The notes under the pieces are model-generated. The model was not told where the DNA came from. It saw only the letters and a list, made by a program, of their open reading frames with translations, and did no database searches. This document shows, one piece after another, positions 1-8,980 of a stretch of 64,000 nucleotides of DNA; positions within the stretch are counted from its first letter, which is position 1, and every line of letters starts with the position of its first letter. The DNA is from Aquirufa beregesia (lineage in GTDB: Bacteria; Bacteroidota; Bacteroidia; Cytophagales; Spirosomataceae): positions 248,001-312,000 of the forward strand of contig NZ_SEWW01000004.1 in NCBI RefSeq assembly GCF_011090385.1, read 5' to 3'. Made by a program: the position numbers and the translations under genes.

Positions 1-452
1 ACTTTTCGTAAGGATAGGCCTCCATTCATCATGATGGGCTCTATCAAAGGCCAATGGAAGGCATCTTTATTTTCCCAATGCTTCTTCTTCAATTTGGGCG
101 CTCCTATATAATCATAGCCTTTTTGGCACCAAGCCACCAAATCATCTTGGAATACATAAGCGTCTAATTGGTAAATCAGAATAAACTCATGTTGGACGAA
201 TCGCTCATAAAAAGCAGGGTCAATCAATAAATGATTGTAGGATTTGGTACTTGTAAAAAAAGAAGGAGGAAAATAAGCCAAATTGGCCTCTGGAAAATGC
301 TCTTGTACATAAGGGGCATTTAAACCCTCAGGTAGCACAAAATGAATGGGGTAGTGGCCTAATATTTTTTTGCACTGGAGCAAAGACTTTTGTTCCAATG
401 ACGAAATAGTTTCTTTATAAATAGGAATAAGGATTCCCACCAATGTTTGCAT
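1..452 (-). CDS. DUF5672-type glycan protein (3' end missing)
   Basis: The gene starts at the ATG complementary to 450-452 and runs off the left edge, so about the first 150 codons are present. The protein begins MQTLVGILIPIYKE and later has YQLDAYVFQDDL, GYDYIGAPK and MNGGLSLRK near the edge. This order (a line with LDAYVF, then YDYIGAP, then NGG-SLR) is what I remember of DUF5672 proteins, which sit in cell-surface glycan loci and resemble glycosyltransferases. The start lies one base after the stop of the upstream family 2 glycosyltransferase, so the two are surely cotranscribed. The family call is from memory and no activity is established. Confidence 0.6.
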   Translation of the reverse strand, partial: MQTLVGILIPIYKETISSLEQKSLLQCKKILGHYPIHFVLPEGLNAPYVQEHFPEANLAYFPPSFFTSTKSYNHLLIDPAFYERFVQHEFILIYQLDAYVFQDDLVAWCQKGYDYIGAPKLKKKHWENKDAFHWPLIEPIMMNGGLSLRK

Positions 453-453
453 G

Positions 454-1440
454 TTATTCAATAATATCACCTAAAACGGGATGCCACCACTTGCCTCCGT
501 CATGCAATTTATAACCTCCTTGCAAAACTCCTTTCAAAACCGGCCAAATTCTTAGCAATCGGTTGTTGGCTAAGCTGGCGCGCATTTGGTAATGCAACAT
601 CCGACTGGCTACTTTTTTCAAGGCATTTTCAGGGGCTTTTCCACTGGTTTTCAAATAATGGAATAGGGCAGTAGAATCCGTGGCTTTCTTCTCTATCTGG
701 GCTAATTTTACTTCTCTAGAACGCTTGAATCGGTCTATGAGGGAGACGGCTTTCTTTTCACTTTTGAGACCTACTTGCTGGCTATCATGTTCCCGGTACT
801 GAATCAATGGCTCTTTGACAAAGGCGATGCGGTTGGTCATGGACAGGTACAAGGCAATCCAACCATCATGAATGAGTTCAGGTATGATGTGGGGCGTCGG
901 GAATACTTCTTTTTTTACTTGAGAACGGATGGCTAATGCGGCTCCTGTGACGACATAGCCTTTCAATAAGATATCAAAGGAACGACCTGCCTTCCATGCC
1001 TCTTGTAAAGGCTCAATGAATTCAATTTGTTCAAAGCTGGTTTTTCCGGTGGGTTTACCCGCCCGGTCTATCATGATGGCATTGGAGAATACCGCATCTT
1101 TATCGGGATACTGTTCCAAATAGCGGACCAATGTCTCTACTTTGTGTGGTAACCAAAGGTCATCTTGATCACTAAAAAATATGATATCTCCTGTGCAGGC
1201 TTGTACGCACATTTCGAAGTTTTTACTGCTGCCTACATTCTTTTCATTCTGATGGATGTGGACCTTAAATGGCACCTTTTGTTTGAATGCGTCTAAAATT
1301 TCTAAGCTTTTGTCGCTAGAACCATCGTCAAAAACAACGAGCTCATCGATGGCTAGTGTTTGTGAAGCTATACTTTCCAGTTGATATGGGAGGTATTTTT
1401 CGCCGTTATAGGTACAAAGAGCAACTGAAATATGGGGCAT
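454..1440 (-). CDS. Family 2 glycosyltransferase
   Basis: A 328-residue GT-A fold glycosyltransferase, expected to move a sugar from an NDP donor onto a growing surface glycan at the cytoplasmic face. The N-terminus ISVALCTYNGEKYLPYQLES, then ELVVFDDGSSDKSLEIL and the acidic FFSDQDDLWLPHKVE motif near residues 88-102, is the classical family 2 pattern; SDQDDLW is typical of the rhamnosyltransferase-like branch. There is no membrane helix. The C-terminal third is basic and carries no recognisable domain. It abuts the DUF5672 gene downstream by one base. Donor and acceptor cannot be predicted. Confidence 0.88.
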   Translation of the reverse strand: MPHISVALCTYNGEKYLPYQLESIASQTLAIDELVVFDDGSSDKSLEILDAFKQKVPFKVHIHQNEKNVGSSKNFEMCVQACTGDIIFFSDQDDLWLPHKVETLVRYLEQYPDKDAVFSNAIMIDRAGKPTGKTSFEQIEFIEPLQEAWKAGRSFDILLKGYVVTGAALAIRSQVKKEVFPTPHIIPELIHDGWIALYLSMTNRIAFVKEPLIQYREHDSQQVGLKSEKKAVSLIDRFKRSREVKLAQIEKKATDSTALFHYLKTSGKAPENALKKVASRMLHYQMRASLANNRLLRIWPVLKGVLQGGYKLHDGGKWWHPVLGDIIE

Positions 1441-1480
1441 TCAAACAGATTAAAAATTCAATATAAGGAATAAACGGTGT

Positions 1481-2107
1481 TTACATGGGTACGTAAACCA
1501 CTTTTTTAGTCTCAAAAAACTCTTCGTTGAAGATTTCTCCCAACTCAAATAGTTTATGTTTTTTGCCAAACTCGGCCAATTCTTCCGTTAAATCACCTCC
1601 TTTTAAATACAGAATACCATTTCTTTGGGTATGGAAATGGTTAGGACTGATCTTGTTGTTTACCCAATAGTAAAATGGAGTGATGCGGGTCACCGCCCGA
1701 CTTACCACAAATTCAAAGTCCTGATCCAGATCTTCAACTCGGGTATGTAATGCAGTTACATTCTCTAAACCAAGGGATGCGGCAACACCTTCCACGACTT
1801 TGATTTTTTTACCTATGCTATCTACCAAGGTAAACGTACATTGAGGGAATAAAATCGCCAAAGGAATACCTGGAAAGCCCCCGCCTGTTCCTACGTCCAG
1901 GATTTCAGTGCCTGGTCGGAAATTAATAATCTTAGCGATTCCCAAAGAATGAAGTACATGATGTAGCATCAGGTTATCAATATCCTTTCTGGAAATGACA
2001 TTGATTTTTTCATTCCATTCCTGATACAAAGGATAGAGCATTTCGAATTGCTCCAATTGTTTGGATGTCAGTTCTGGAAAGTAATTTTTGATGATATCGG
2101 CTTTCAT
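1481..2107 (-). CDS. rsmG: 16S rRNA (guanine527-N7)-methyltransferase
   Basis: RsmG methylates N7 of G527 in the 530 loop of 16S rRNA using S-adenosylmethionine. The SAM-binding loop EILDVGTGGGFPGIPLAIL is near residues 68-86, followed by FTLVDSIGKKIKVV and the family motif VSRAVTRITPFYYWV. I chose the ATG at 2107, giving 208 residues, which matches the usual length. The frame stays open to a TTG at 2125, but that would add six residues with no support. The next gene downstream starts after about 40 bases and is unrelated in function. Confidence 0.93.
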   Translation of the reverse strand: MKADIIKNYFPELTSKQLEQFEMLYPLYQEWNEKINVISRKDIDNLMLHHVLHSLGIAKIINFRPGTEILDVGTGGGFPGIPLAILFPQCTFTLVDSIGKKIKVVEGVAASLGLENVTALHTRVEDLDQDFEFVVSRAVTRITPFYYWVNNKISPNHFHTQRNGILYLKGGDLTEELAEFGKKHKLFELGEIFNEEFFETKKVVYVPM

Positions 2108-2144
2108 TTCTTTTTCAAAGTGCAAAGATACGCAAATGCCTTGT

Positions 2145-2972
2145 TTAAAAGAATGTTTCCAAATTCGATATCGCTAGATTTACTTGAAGGATATTATTGA
2201 TTTCCACATTATTTTTGGTGGCATTGTTAAAACGTAATATGCTTTGTTGCATATAAGCCATTTCTACCGACAGGTTGGAGTTAATGCGATAGCCTAAACC
2301 CAACAATACGCGGTTTTGGTCGAATATATTCAGGTTGGGGACATTTTCTCCCATATTGATCATCAATTCATTATAGGCTTGTAGGTACCAGGTTTTATCT
2401 TTTATGGTAGCTTTTCCTAAAGGCATGCTTCCTTTGATTTGGTAGCGAAATCTTTTTCTGTAGGTGCTAGTAGAAAAATCACCCCCATAAATGAAGCCTT
2501 TATCATTCACGGCTTGGTCGGCGCCTAACCAGCGGAACTCATAGCGTAAACGGTGGTCGATGCGCACCCGGTTGAGCTGCTGTGTCAAAATCATTTGTGG
2601 AGCTATACGTAATTCCGAAAAGAAAGCTGAAGGCTCACCATTGCTAAAGCGATTGGTTCCAATCCAACCAAGAGGCATCAAAGAGAAGCGCACAGCTGGA
2701 CTCATTTGATAGTGAATATAGGGCCTGAACACATGTTGGTTCAAATTATGGTAAGGATTGCCCGTGGTGGTGGCTGGATTGTAATCTCCTTGTCGGTCTT
2801 GTCTTCTTTGTTGGTTTTCAAGCTGCCAACTGAATTTACCGACTATTTTGCCGGAAATGTTGACATCCGTCCAAGCATTAGAAATGTGGTAATATTGCCT
2901 GGGTGATTGAGCTTTTGAGCTTAGGACACAAAATACAAGCACCAGCCTTAGGAATAGGCTTAGCTGTTTCAT
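2145..2972 (-). CDS. DUF2490 outer-membrane-like protein
   Basis: A 275-residue exported protein. A signal peptide (MKQLSLFLRLVLVFCVLSSKAQS) ends at an A-Q-S site. The rest alternates short beta segments with many Trp, Tyr and Arg residues (for example KFSWQLENQQRRQD, HVFRPYIHYQMSP, RFSLMPLGWIGTNRF, LGLGYRINSNLSVEMAYMQQ) and ends in phenylalanine, as expected for a small outer-membrane beta barrel. These features match DUF2490, a Bacteroidota family of unknown function. It lies downstream of the Pit permease, behind a terminator, so it probably has its own promoter. Confidence 0.75.
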   Translation of the reverse strand: MKQLSLFLRLVLVFCVLSSKAQSPRQYYHISNAWTDVNISGKIVGKFSWQLENQQRRQDRQGDYNPATTTGNPYHNLNQHVFRPYIHYQMSPAVRFSLMPLGWIGTNRFSNGEPSAFFSELRIAPQMILTQQLNRVRIDHRLRYEFRWLGADQAVNDKGFIYGGDFSTSTYRKRFRYQIKGSMPLGKATIKDKTWYLQAYNELMINMGENVPNLNIFDQNRVLLGLGYRINSNLSVEMAYMQQSILRFNNATKNNVEINNILQVNLAISNLETFF

Positions 2973-2990
2973 GGATTATATTGGTGTGTA

Positions 2991-3017
2991 AAAAAAAGGG
3001 GAGCTTTTGGCTCCCCT
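2991..3017 (-). terminator. Rho-independent terminator of the Pit gene
   Basis: AGGGGAGC (2997-3004), a five-base loop and GCTCCCCT (3010-3017) form a perfect eight-pair stem. On the minus strand it is followed by a run of seven U. It lies 16 bases after the Pit stop codon. Confidence 0.8.
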
Positions 3018-3032
3018 CAAAATTACAAGCTT

Positions 3033-4490
3033 TTATCCTGTAATCCAACGGAAAAAGACGAACAAAGCAGCTGCGAGGATAATGGTTACAGGGAGGGTTA
3101 ATACCCAAGCCATCACGATATTTTTCACGGTACTACCTTGAAGGTTTTTGATACCTTTGGATGCCACCATGGTTCCTGCAATACCCGAGCTTAATACGTG
3201 AGTGGTACTTACAGGCCATTTGTATGCAGTAGCTAAACCAATAGTCAACGAGGCAATTAGCTCAGCAGATGCACCTTGGGCGTAGGTTAAATGGTGTTTA
3301 CCAATCTTCTCTCCGATGGTTACTACGATTCGTTTCCAACCCACCATGGTTCCAAGACCTAGGGAAAGTGCCACCATCCACATCACCCAATTGGGAGCGA
3401 AGTCAGTAACAGCGGCAATGCCAGTTCCTGAAGTAGCACCAAAGGCAAAAAAGGCAGCTTTATCTCCAGCAGTTGCTTTTTTGAAAGCTTTTTTGTCGGC
3501 TTCTGATAAAGCAACGGATTCACTTTCGATTAATTTTTTGGCATGCTTATTGATATTCAATGCCGCTTTTCTGATGTCAAACTTTTGTTTGGTAGTTAAG
3601 TTACTTGTTTGAATGTTTTTTGTTAAAAGTAGTTCGTGTAAAGCTTTGGAAGAGCTAGAAACAATACGGAAACTTTCTTGTTCTTTGACAGAAAGTGTCG
3701 TCGTATCAATTTTAGCAGAAATGATCTCCATCTGGGTTAAGTCTTTTTGTAAACGGGTCAAATCTAAGGTGGAATTGATTGCAAAATAGCCTGGTAAAAA
3801 GGCAATTAGAATCACCATCACTAGGCCTATGCCTTTTTGACCATCATTACGACCATGGAAGAAGGATACCAAAGTACAGGTTGTAATTAGAATAGCACGA
3901 ATCCAAAGGGGAGGGGGGGAATTCTTTTTGGGTTCTTTAAAGATCTCTTTATTTTTGATGGTCTTTTTTAAGATGTACATCAAGACGATGGCTAGCGCAA
4001 AACCAAAAAGTGGAGAAAGCAATAAGGCTTGTCCAATTTCTTGGGCTTTATCCCAATTGACGGCGCTAACTTTTGTTTGGTTTTCGGGTAAAATGGCGTG
4101 ACCAACACCAATACCGATGATAGAACCGATTAAGGTATGTGAACTAGAAGCAGGAATACCGAAGTACCAAGTGCCTAAATTCCATAAAATAGCCGAAAAT
4201 AACAGGGAGAGTGCCATGGCCATGGAATGGTACACATTGGTATCGATGAGCAGTTCGGTGGGAAGAAGTCCAATGATACTCATAGTAACACCAACTCCCC
4301 CAGTCAATAGACCCACAAAATTCATGAATCCTGACCAAATTACTGCTTGTGTTGGTTTTAATGAATGGGTGTAGATAACTGTCGCCACGGCATTGGCTGT
4401 ATCGTGAAATCCATTCACGAATTCAAATGCACAGGCAGCAAATAGACAGAAAAATAGTAAGAAGAATAAGGTAGGATCTAACCCAAACAT
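3033..4490 (-). CDS. Pit-family inorganic phosphate permease
   Basis: A 485-residue inner-membrane carrier, expected to import phosphate (as a metal phosphate) with protons. Both halves of the Pit inverted repeat are visible: FVNGFHDTANAVATVIYTHS near residues 24-43, and AYKWPVSTTHVLSSGIAGTM in the C-terminal half, together with HGRNDGQKGIG. Hydrophobic segments flank these. Between them, about residues 240-345, lies a hydrophilic, charged, probably helical insert (for example KDLTQMEIISAKIDTTTLSV) that is absent from short Pit proteins. The insert may be a cytoplasmic regulatory domain; that is inference. Its own terminator ends the transcript. Confidence 0.88.
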   Translation of the reverse strand: MFGLDPTLFFLLFFCLFAACAFEFVNGFHDTANAVATVIYTHSLKPTQAVIWSGFMNFVGLLTGGVGVTMSIIGLLPTELLIDTNVYHSMAMALSLLFSAILWNLGTWYFGIPASSSHTLIGSIIGIGVGHAILPENQTKVSAVNWDKAQEIGQALLLSPLFGFALAIVLMYILKKTIKNKEIFKEPKKNSPPPLWIRAILITTCTLVSFFHGRNDGQKGIGLVMVILIAFLPGYFAINSTLDLTRLQKDLTQMEIISAKIDTTTLSVKEQESFRIVSSSSKALHELLLTKNIQTSNLTTKQKFDIRKAALNINKHAKKLIESESVALSEADKKAFKKATAGDKAAFFAFGATSGTGIAAVTDFAPNWVMWMVALSLGLGTMVGWKRIVVTIGEKIGKHHLTYAQGASAELIASLTIGLATAYKWPVSTTHVLSSGIAGTMVASKGIKNLQGSTVKNIVMAWVLTLPVTIILAAALFVFFRWITG

Positions 4491-4578
4491 AAAATATTAT
4501 TTAAGGTATATTGGTGCAAATATGGTCGCAAAACTATAGCTTAACAATGATGTCAATGTTAAGTAATTGTTAAATTCT

Positions 4579-5811
4579 TTATTTCTTTTTTCTTCGGGCT
4601 TTTTTGGCCTCTGAGAGCAGTTTTTTCGCTTCGGTATATTGACTTGTTTTTTTGTCGGCTTTATCCATCACTTCTTTACAATGGCCCACGGCCGTGTCAT
4701 AATCACCTTCTTGGTAGGCAATACGAGCTAAGCCCAGAACGGATGCCCAATAATATCCGGACTCTAAGGAAGCGGTTTGAATGGAGAAATCCATGCATTT
4801 TTTGAAATAGATTTTAGCTTCAGCAGGATTTCTAAAAATATATAATTGGTAATAGCCCAAAATATAGGAGGCATAACGGCCCGAGACACCTTCATAGCCT
4901 ACTTGGTGATTATCTATTTTGTTTAAAATACTTTTGGAAACCTCCATGGCTTCATCCAATTTGCCTAGCATGAAGGCAGAACGGGCATGGTACCGTTCGA
5001 AAAAGGGATTATCTGGATAATTCTGATGGGTATATTTGGCTAGTTCGTAGCTCTTTTCCGACATGTTTTCCATGGCATAGATTTGCAAGAGGAAATAGCG
5101 GGCTTCGGTACGGGTGTAAAAGGCTTGGTAGCTAACTTTTTCTAATTGTTCAATGCCTTGTTGCTTATTGGCTTTTGGGAAAAGCCAAAGTACAGGACGT
5201 AATAGTTTAAAGTTTTGCTTGATAAAATGGTAGTAGTAATTGTAAAGGCCGTCGCCAAACATCAGTTCAGGACTGAAATCGGCAAATTCTCGGGAATATT
5301 CTAAGTATTTTAAGGCACTTTTAGCGGCGAGGGTGGCACGAGCCCAGTGTTTACGCTCGGCATGTAAACGACCTTTGAAGCCATAGGCAGCGGCCATAAA
5401 GAAGGCGGCTTCTGGGTTTTCCGTATCATCCCAAATTTTCTCTGCTTTGGAAATACTTCGATCCATGTATTCCAATAAGCGATCATCATATACCTCATTT
5501 TGGGTATTGGGAACCATTTTCCACCATTGAACAAGTCCTAAAAGGAAGTCGGGCAGCGGATGATCAGGATGTTTGACTTTGAGGTAATTGAATTCCCTTT
5601 CGGCTTCGGGGAATTTGAAGTTGTACATTTGATTGATGGCATTGGTTGCCTCAATCTGTACTTCGGAAGTTAATAAAAGCATTCCTTTGGAACGCTCCTT
5701 TTCTGCTTCTTCGGTTTTCTTCCACCATTGACCTAAGCTAAGGAAAGATAGTGAAAGAAAACTTAGAAGTAGTATATATGATCTAAGACGATATCTCGAT
5801 CTCATCTCCAT
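4579..5811 (-). CDS. Exported tetratricopeptide-repeat protein
   Basis: A 410-residue protein with an N-terminal signal sequence (SYILLLSFLSLSFLSLGQ) and a body of helical pairs that read as degenerate TPR units, for example NAINQMYNFKFPEAEREFNY and IAYQEGDYDTAVGHCKEVMD near the C-terminus. It ends in a very basic tail (KKARRKKK). Such proteins act as binding scaffolds; no partner can be named. Its start overlaps the end of the RNase E/G gene by 29 bases (23 if the second ATG is used), so the two are translationally linked. A role connected with the RNase is not implied. Confidence 0.75.
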   Translation of the reverse strand: MEMRSRYRLRSYILLLSFLSLSFLSLGQWWKKTEEAEKERSKGMLLLTSEVQIEATNAINQMYNFKFPEAEREFNYLKVKHPDHPLPDFLLGLVQWWKMVPNTQNEVYDDRLLEYMDRSISKAEKIWDDTENPEAAFFMAAAYGFKGRLHAERKHWARATLAAKSALKYLEYSREFADFSPELMFGDGLYNYYYHFIKQNFKLLRPVLWLFPKANKQQGIEQLEKVSYQAFYTRTEARYFLLQIYAMENMSEKSYELAKYTHQNYPDNPFFERYHARSAFMLGKLDEAMEVSKSILNKIDNHQVGYEGVSGRYASYILGYYQLYIFRNPAEAKIYFKKCMDFSIQTASLESGYYWASVLGLARIAYQEGDYDTAVGHCKEVMDKADKKTSQYTEAKKLLSEAKKARRKKK

Positions 5812-7339
5812 TATGGTTCAAAAACTTAAAGTCAGTAATACCTAGGGAAGAATCCTCTGTAATGTGAATCCAAGACTTAAACGTCATGAACCATTTCATT
5901 CGTATAGAAGGGAATCCTTTGGTAAAGTAAGCACTTAAGAATGGATGAACCAATAAAGTGAGTTTTTTCTCATTTTGCTTGGTAAGCAAATGTTCCACAT
6001 GCTGTGCAATGATCTCCGAAACAGCGATACTGGCGGTGATGGTACCGGTACCACCACAACTAGGGCAGGTTTCATGCGTGGCCACATTCATTTCTGGGCG
6101 TACACGCTGACGGGTGATTTGCATCAAACCGAATTTGGTCAACGGCAGAATGGTGTACTTAGAACGGTCCGTTCTCATTTCATCACGCATGATGTCCTGA
6201 ATCAACTTACGGTTATCCGCTTTTTTCATGTCGATGAAATCGATCACGATGATACCACCCATATCACGCAGGCGTAATTGACGGGCAATTTCCTTAGCGG
6301 CTTCACGGTTAACACTTAAGGCAGTAGCCTCTTGATCGTCTTCAGAATTGGATTTATTTCCTGAATTCACGTCGATCACGTGCAGCGCTTCCGTATGTTC
6401 GATGATCAGGTAACCACCAGCAGGTAAAGAAACGGATCTTCCGAAAAGCATTTTTAATTGCTTTTCGATACCCACTTGTTCAAACAACTTGGTTTTACCC
6501 GTGTGTAATTTGACAATCTTTTCTTTTTCTGGAGCTACTTGATGCACATAACCTTTGGCTTCGTTGTACAAATCCTGGTTATCTACGATGACATTGTCAA
6601 AATCGTTGTTCAGCAAATCCCGTAACATGGAAGTGGCACGGCTCATTTCACCAATGACACGGTCTCGAGGTTTGGCATCGACTAGTTTGGCTATACCATC
6701 TTCCCATTTGGAAATAGAATCACGTAGATCGCGCTCCATTTCTTCTACGGCTTTTCCTTCGGCTACTGTTCTGACGATGACACCGAAGTTTTTCGGTTTG
6801 ATGGACGACATCAATTTCATCAATCGGCTTCTTTCTGCTTTGGACGTAATTTTCTTAGAAATATTGACACCATTAGAGAAAGGAACTAACACGAGGAATC
6901 TTCCTGCGATGGATATATCACAAGAAAGACGAGGGCCCTTGGTGGAAATGGGTTCTTTCACTACCTGTACCAAGATGAGTTGATTACGCGTTAAAACCTT
7001 ATCGATTTTACCTAATTTATCAATTTCTTCTTCTATTTTGAAGTTCTCTAACTTGATGTTTTTGCCCTTTTTGTTCATGACATCACGAGAGAATTTCTGC
7101 AGTGAGTTCAAGTTAGGGCCTAGATCATGGTAATGAAGGAAAGCATCCTTTTCATAACCTATATCAATGAAGGCAGCGTTAAGACCAGAGACTAATTTTT
7201 TGACAGTACCGAGATAGATATCACCTACAGAGAATTGAGGTTCCGACTGTTCGATATGATATTCTACAATCCTTTTGTCTTGCAAAAGGGCAATTCTATC
7301 CCCTTTGGGGGTAGAATTAATGATTAATTCATTACTCAC
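5783..7339 (-). CDS. rng: Ribonuclease E/G family protein
   Basis: A 518-residue endoribonuclease of the RNase G type, acting on single-stranded AU-rich RNA in rRNA and mRNA processing. An S1 domain comes first (FSVGDIYLGTVKKLVSGLNA, residues about 35-54). The catalytic part has EHTEALHVIDVNSG and GGIIVIDFIDM, whose aspartates bind the metal. CPSCGGTG gives the cysteine pair of the Zn-link. The C-terminal scaffold of RNase E is absent, as in RNase G. The start is GTG at 7337-7339, because the family begins MSNEL and there is no upstream ATG that fits. Confidence 0.92.
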   Translation of the reverse strand: MSNELIINSTPKGDRIALLQDKRIVEYHIEQSEPQFSVGDIYLGTVKKLVSGLNAAFIDIGYEKDAFLHYHDLGPNLNSLQKFSRDVMNKKGKNIKLENFKIEEEIDKLGKIDKVLTRNQLILVQVVKEPISTKGPRLSCDISIAGRFLVLVPFSNGVNISKKITSKAERSRLMKLMSSIKPKNFGVIVRTVAEGKAVEEMERDLRDSISKWEDGIAKLVDAKPRDRVIGEMSRATSMLRDLLNNDFDNVIVDNQDLYNEAKGYVHQVAPEKEKIVKLHTGKTKLFEQVGIEKQLKMLFGRSVSLPAGGYLIIEHTEALHVIDVNSGNKSNSEDDQEATALSVNREAAKEIARQLRLRDMGGIIVIDFIDMKKADNRKLIQDIMRDEMRTDRSKYTILPLTKFGLMQITRQRVRPEMNVATHETCPSCGGTGTITASIAVSEIIAQHVEHLLTKQNEKKLTLLVHPFLSAYFTKGFPSIRMKWFMTFKSWIHITEDSSLGITDFKFLNHNGDEIEISS

Positions 7340-7404
7340 AATATATTACGAGAAGAATGTTAGACGGGACAGACTTATCCCTACGCTAATATATATAACA
7401 AACA

Positions 7405-7440
7405 CCAAAAACAGGCCATTTGGGATGGTCTGTTTTTGGG
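7405..7440 (-). terminator. Terminator after the small ribosomal protein gene
   Basis: CCAAAAACAGGCCAT and ATGGTCTGTTTTTGG form a 15-pair stem (one G-U pair) around a five-base loop. A-rich and T-rich arms make it work on either strand. It separates the HU/TPR/AURKAIP1-type genes from the RNase E/G gene. Confidence 0.7.
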
Positions 7441-7479
7441 TTACCTAATTACGCTACCAAAAGGAGGTAATTATACTAA

Positions 7480-7569
7480 CTATTTCTTCTTGTGACGATT
7501 CTTACGAAGACGTTTCTTTCTCTTGTGTGTTGAAATCTTATGACGTTTTCTTTTCTTTCCGCAAGGCAT
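7480..7569 (-). CDS. AURKAIP1/COX24-type small ribosomal protein
   Basis: A 29-residue, extremely basic protein: it begins MPCGKKRKRHKIS and ends KKRLRKNRHKKK, with 19 of 29 residues Lys, Arg or His. Bacteroidota genomes carry an almost invariant small gene of this sequence, annotated as an AURKAIP1/COX24-domain protein, related to mitochondrial ribosomal protein mS38. It is expected to be a structural component of the ribosome. It lies 49 bases after the TPR gene, before a strong terminator. It is shorter than most ORF callers report, but the motif MPCGKKRKRH leaves little doubt. Confidence 0.88.
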   Translation of the reverse strand: MPCGKKRKRHKISTHKRKKRLRKNRHKKK

Positions 7570-7618
7570 ACCTGTTAGCGTTTAAATTTTGAATAATGTA
7601 AGAAGTTGATTTTCAACC

Positions 7619-8485
7619 TCAATGTTTTTGCATTTCTGCGAGCAACTCTTGGGCAGCTTTGGTTTCTTCAGGGTCTTTGCTCTTGTCAAGGACCATCCGA
7701 AGCACTTTTTTTGCCTCATCTAATTTATCTAACTGGGCCAAGCAAAAACCGAGGTTTAAGGCGGCTTTGTAATTCGTTGGTTCCAGCTTCAATATCTGTG
7801 TGAATCGTTCTTGGCCTTTGCCAAATTGATTCGATTTAATGGACAAAATCCCTAGATTAAATAAAGCAGGCACGAATGTCGGCTCTTGTTCAATCACTTC
7901 CCTCAGTAAGGTAATCCCTTTCATCGGAGTGGGTGTATCCACGTAAGTCATCGCTAAATTCGTTTTCACCAAGAGGTTCGTCGGATCTTTCGATAATACT
8001 TGTTCAAAATAAACACGTGCTTTTACTCCCATGGCTTTACCCTTGGTAGGGTTCAGTGCATAAGTTTGGGCCTCAAAATACAATTGGCCTGCACGTAAGA
8101 GGTTGTTCATGGCAGGATGCTGATCGGCGAATTGTCCTGCATAATGAGCAGCACTATCGTAGTGATTAGCTCCCACAAATGTGTTGATTAATTTATCTAA
8201 CACATTAGACTGTGAAACCTCTGTTTTTGCTTGACTAAATTCAGATTTTAATTTAGAAACTGCCGCTTGTTGAGCTTTCGTCAAGGGTGCAGCATGCGTT
8301 TCTTCTGATTTTGTCGCACTTTCTTCTGTATGTTCATCCTGGTGATCATCGCCTTTCGCATCGCGATTGGCTCCTCCAGCAGGAGCATTACTCGTAGTAT
8401 TACTCACATTTCCCTTAGGTAATTGAAATATGAGGGCGGTTAACCCAAGGCCAATAACAAGAATGATCACATAGGATTTCTTCAT
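7619..8485 (-). CDS. Membrane-anchored TPR protein
   Basis: A 288-residue protein with one N-terminal hydrophobic helix (SYVIILVIGLGLTALIFQL), followed by a low-complexity Gly/Asp/Glu/Thr linker (residues about 25-65). The C-terminal part has clear TPR units: VPALFNLGILSIKSNQFGKG and YKAALNLGFCLAQLDKLDEA, with 34-residue spacing. It is probably held in the inner membrane with the repeats in the periplasm, as a protein-binding scaffold. It lies 25 bases after the HU gene and is likely in the same operon. No specific function is recognisable. Confidence 0.75.
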   Translation of the reverse strand: MKKSYVIILVIGLGLTALIFQLPKGNVSNTTSNAPAGGANRDAKGDDHQDEHTEESATKSEETHAAPLTKAQQAAVSKLKSEFSQAKTEVSQSNVLDKLINTFVGANHYDSAAHYAGQFADQHPAMNNLLRAGQLYFEAQTYALNPTKGKAMGVKARVYFEQVLSKDPTNLLVKTNLAMTYVDTPTPMKGITLLREVIEQEPTFVPALFNLGILSIKSNQFGKGQERFTQILKLEPTNYKAALNLGFCLAQLDKLDEAKKVLRMVLDKSKDPEETKAAQELLAEMQKH

Positions 8486-8510
8486 CTTTCTAGACCTGTG
8501 GTATTACACC

Positions 8511-8804
8511 TTATTTAGCAGGGTCAGTGCTCGTTTTAACTTGTTCAATGAACACTTTAGCTGGTTTAAAGCTAGGTACATAGTGCTCGTCAATAGTAAT
8601 TGCCGTGTTTTTAGAAATATTTCTAGCAATCTTTTTAGCTCTCTTTTTGTTGATAAAACTTCCAAAACCACGAACATAAATGTTCTCTTGTTTGGATAAA
8701 TTATCTTTTACAACTTCGAAAAACTTTTCTAACGTTTCAGAAACATCTTTTTTGTCAATCCCTGTTTTGCTGGAAATTTCAGCAATTACATCTGCCTTGG
8801 TCAC
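8511..8804 (-). CDS. hup: HU/IHF-family DNA-binding protein
   Basis: A 97-residue nucleoid protein that binds and bends DNA as a dimer. It has the HU layout: MTKADVIAEISSKTGIDKKD and two helices, then the VRGFGSFINKKR turn and the arm and C-terminal PSFKPAKVF. It starts at GTG (8802-8804), the only codon giving the standard MTKADV N-terminus. In Bacteroidota, HU is often found next to mutY and ssb, and it is here, diverging from mutY. Whether it is HU or an IHF-like subunit cannot be decided from sequence alone. Confidence 0.92.
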   Translation of the reverse strand: MTKADVIAEISSKTGIDKKDVSETLEKFFEVVKDNLSKQENIYVRGFGSFINKKRAKKIARNISKNTAITIDEHYVPSFKPAKVFIEQVKTSTDPAK

Positions 8805-8867
8805 GGTAATTAATGCTTTAAATTATCAATTTTGTTCTAATCGCTTTCCCTTTCTTTAAAAGGGACA

Positions 8868-8875
8868 CAAAAGTA
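8868..8875 (-). promoter_or_regulatory. Candidate -7 box of the HU operon
   Basis: The minus strand reads TACTTTTG, matching the Bacteroidota TAnnTTTG box, 64 bases before the HU start. No clear -33 TTTG is present. A hairpin of CCCTTT and AAAGGG-type arms (8847-8864) lies in the leader. Confidence 0.4.
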
Positions 8876-8963
8876 ATGTTTTTCTTGAAGAATAGAAATG
8901 GTTGTCAATGATTTAATTGATTTTTTTAGCAAATGCGTGTCAAATAGCTCCCTTCTTTCTTCG

Positions 8964-8971
8964 TATCTTTG
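8964..8971 (+). promoter_or_regulatory. Candidate -7 box of mutY
   Basis: TATCTTTG fits TAnnTTTG and ends 9 bases before the mutY ATG, so the message would be nearly leaderless. The -33 element is not clear. Confidence 0.4.
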
Positions 8972-8980
8972 ATTCATCCC

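Noticed and set aside
8969-8980. TTG start for mutY
   Set aside because: The codon overlaps the probable -7 box, and the following ATG gives the family N-terminus.
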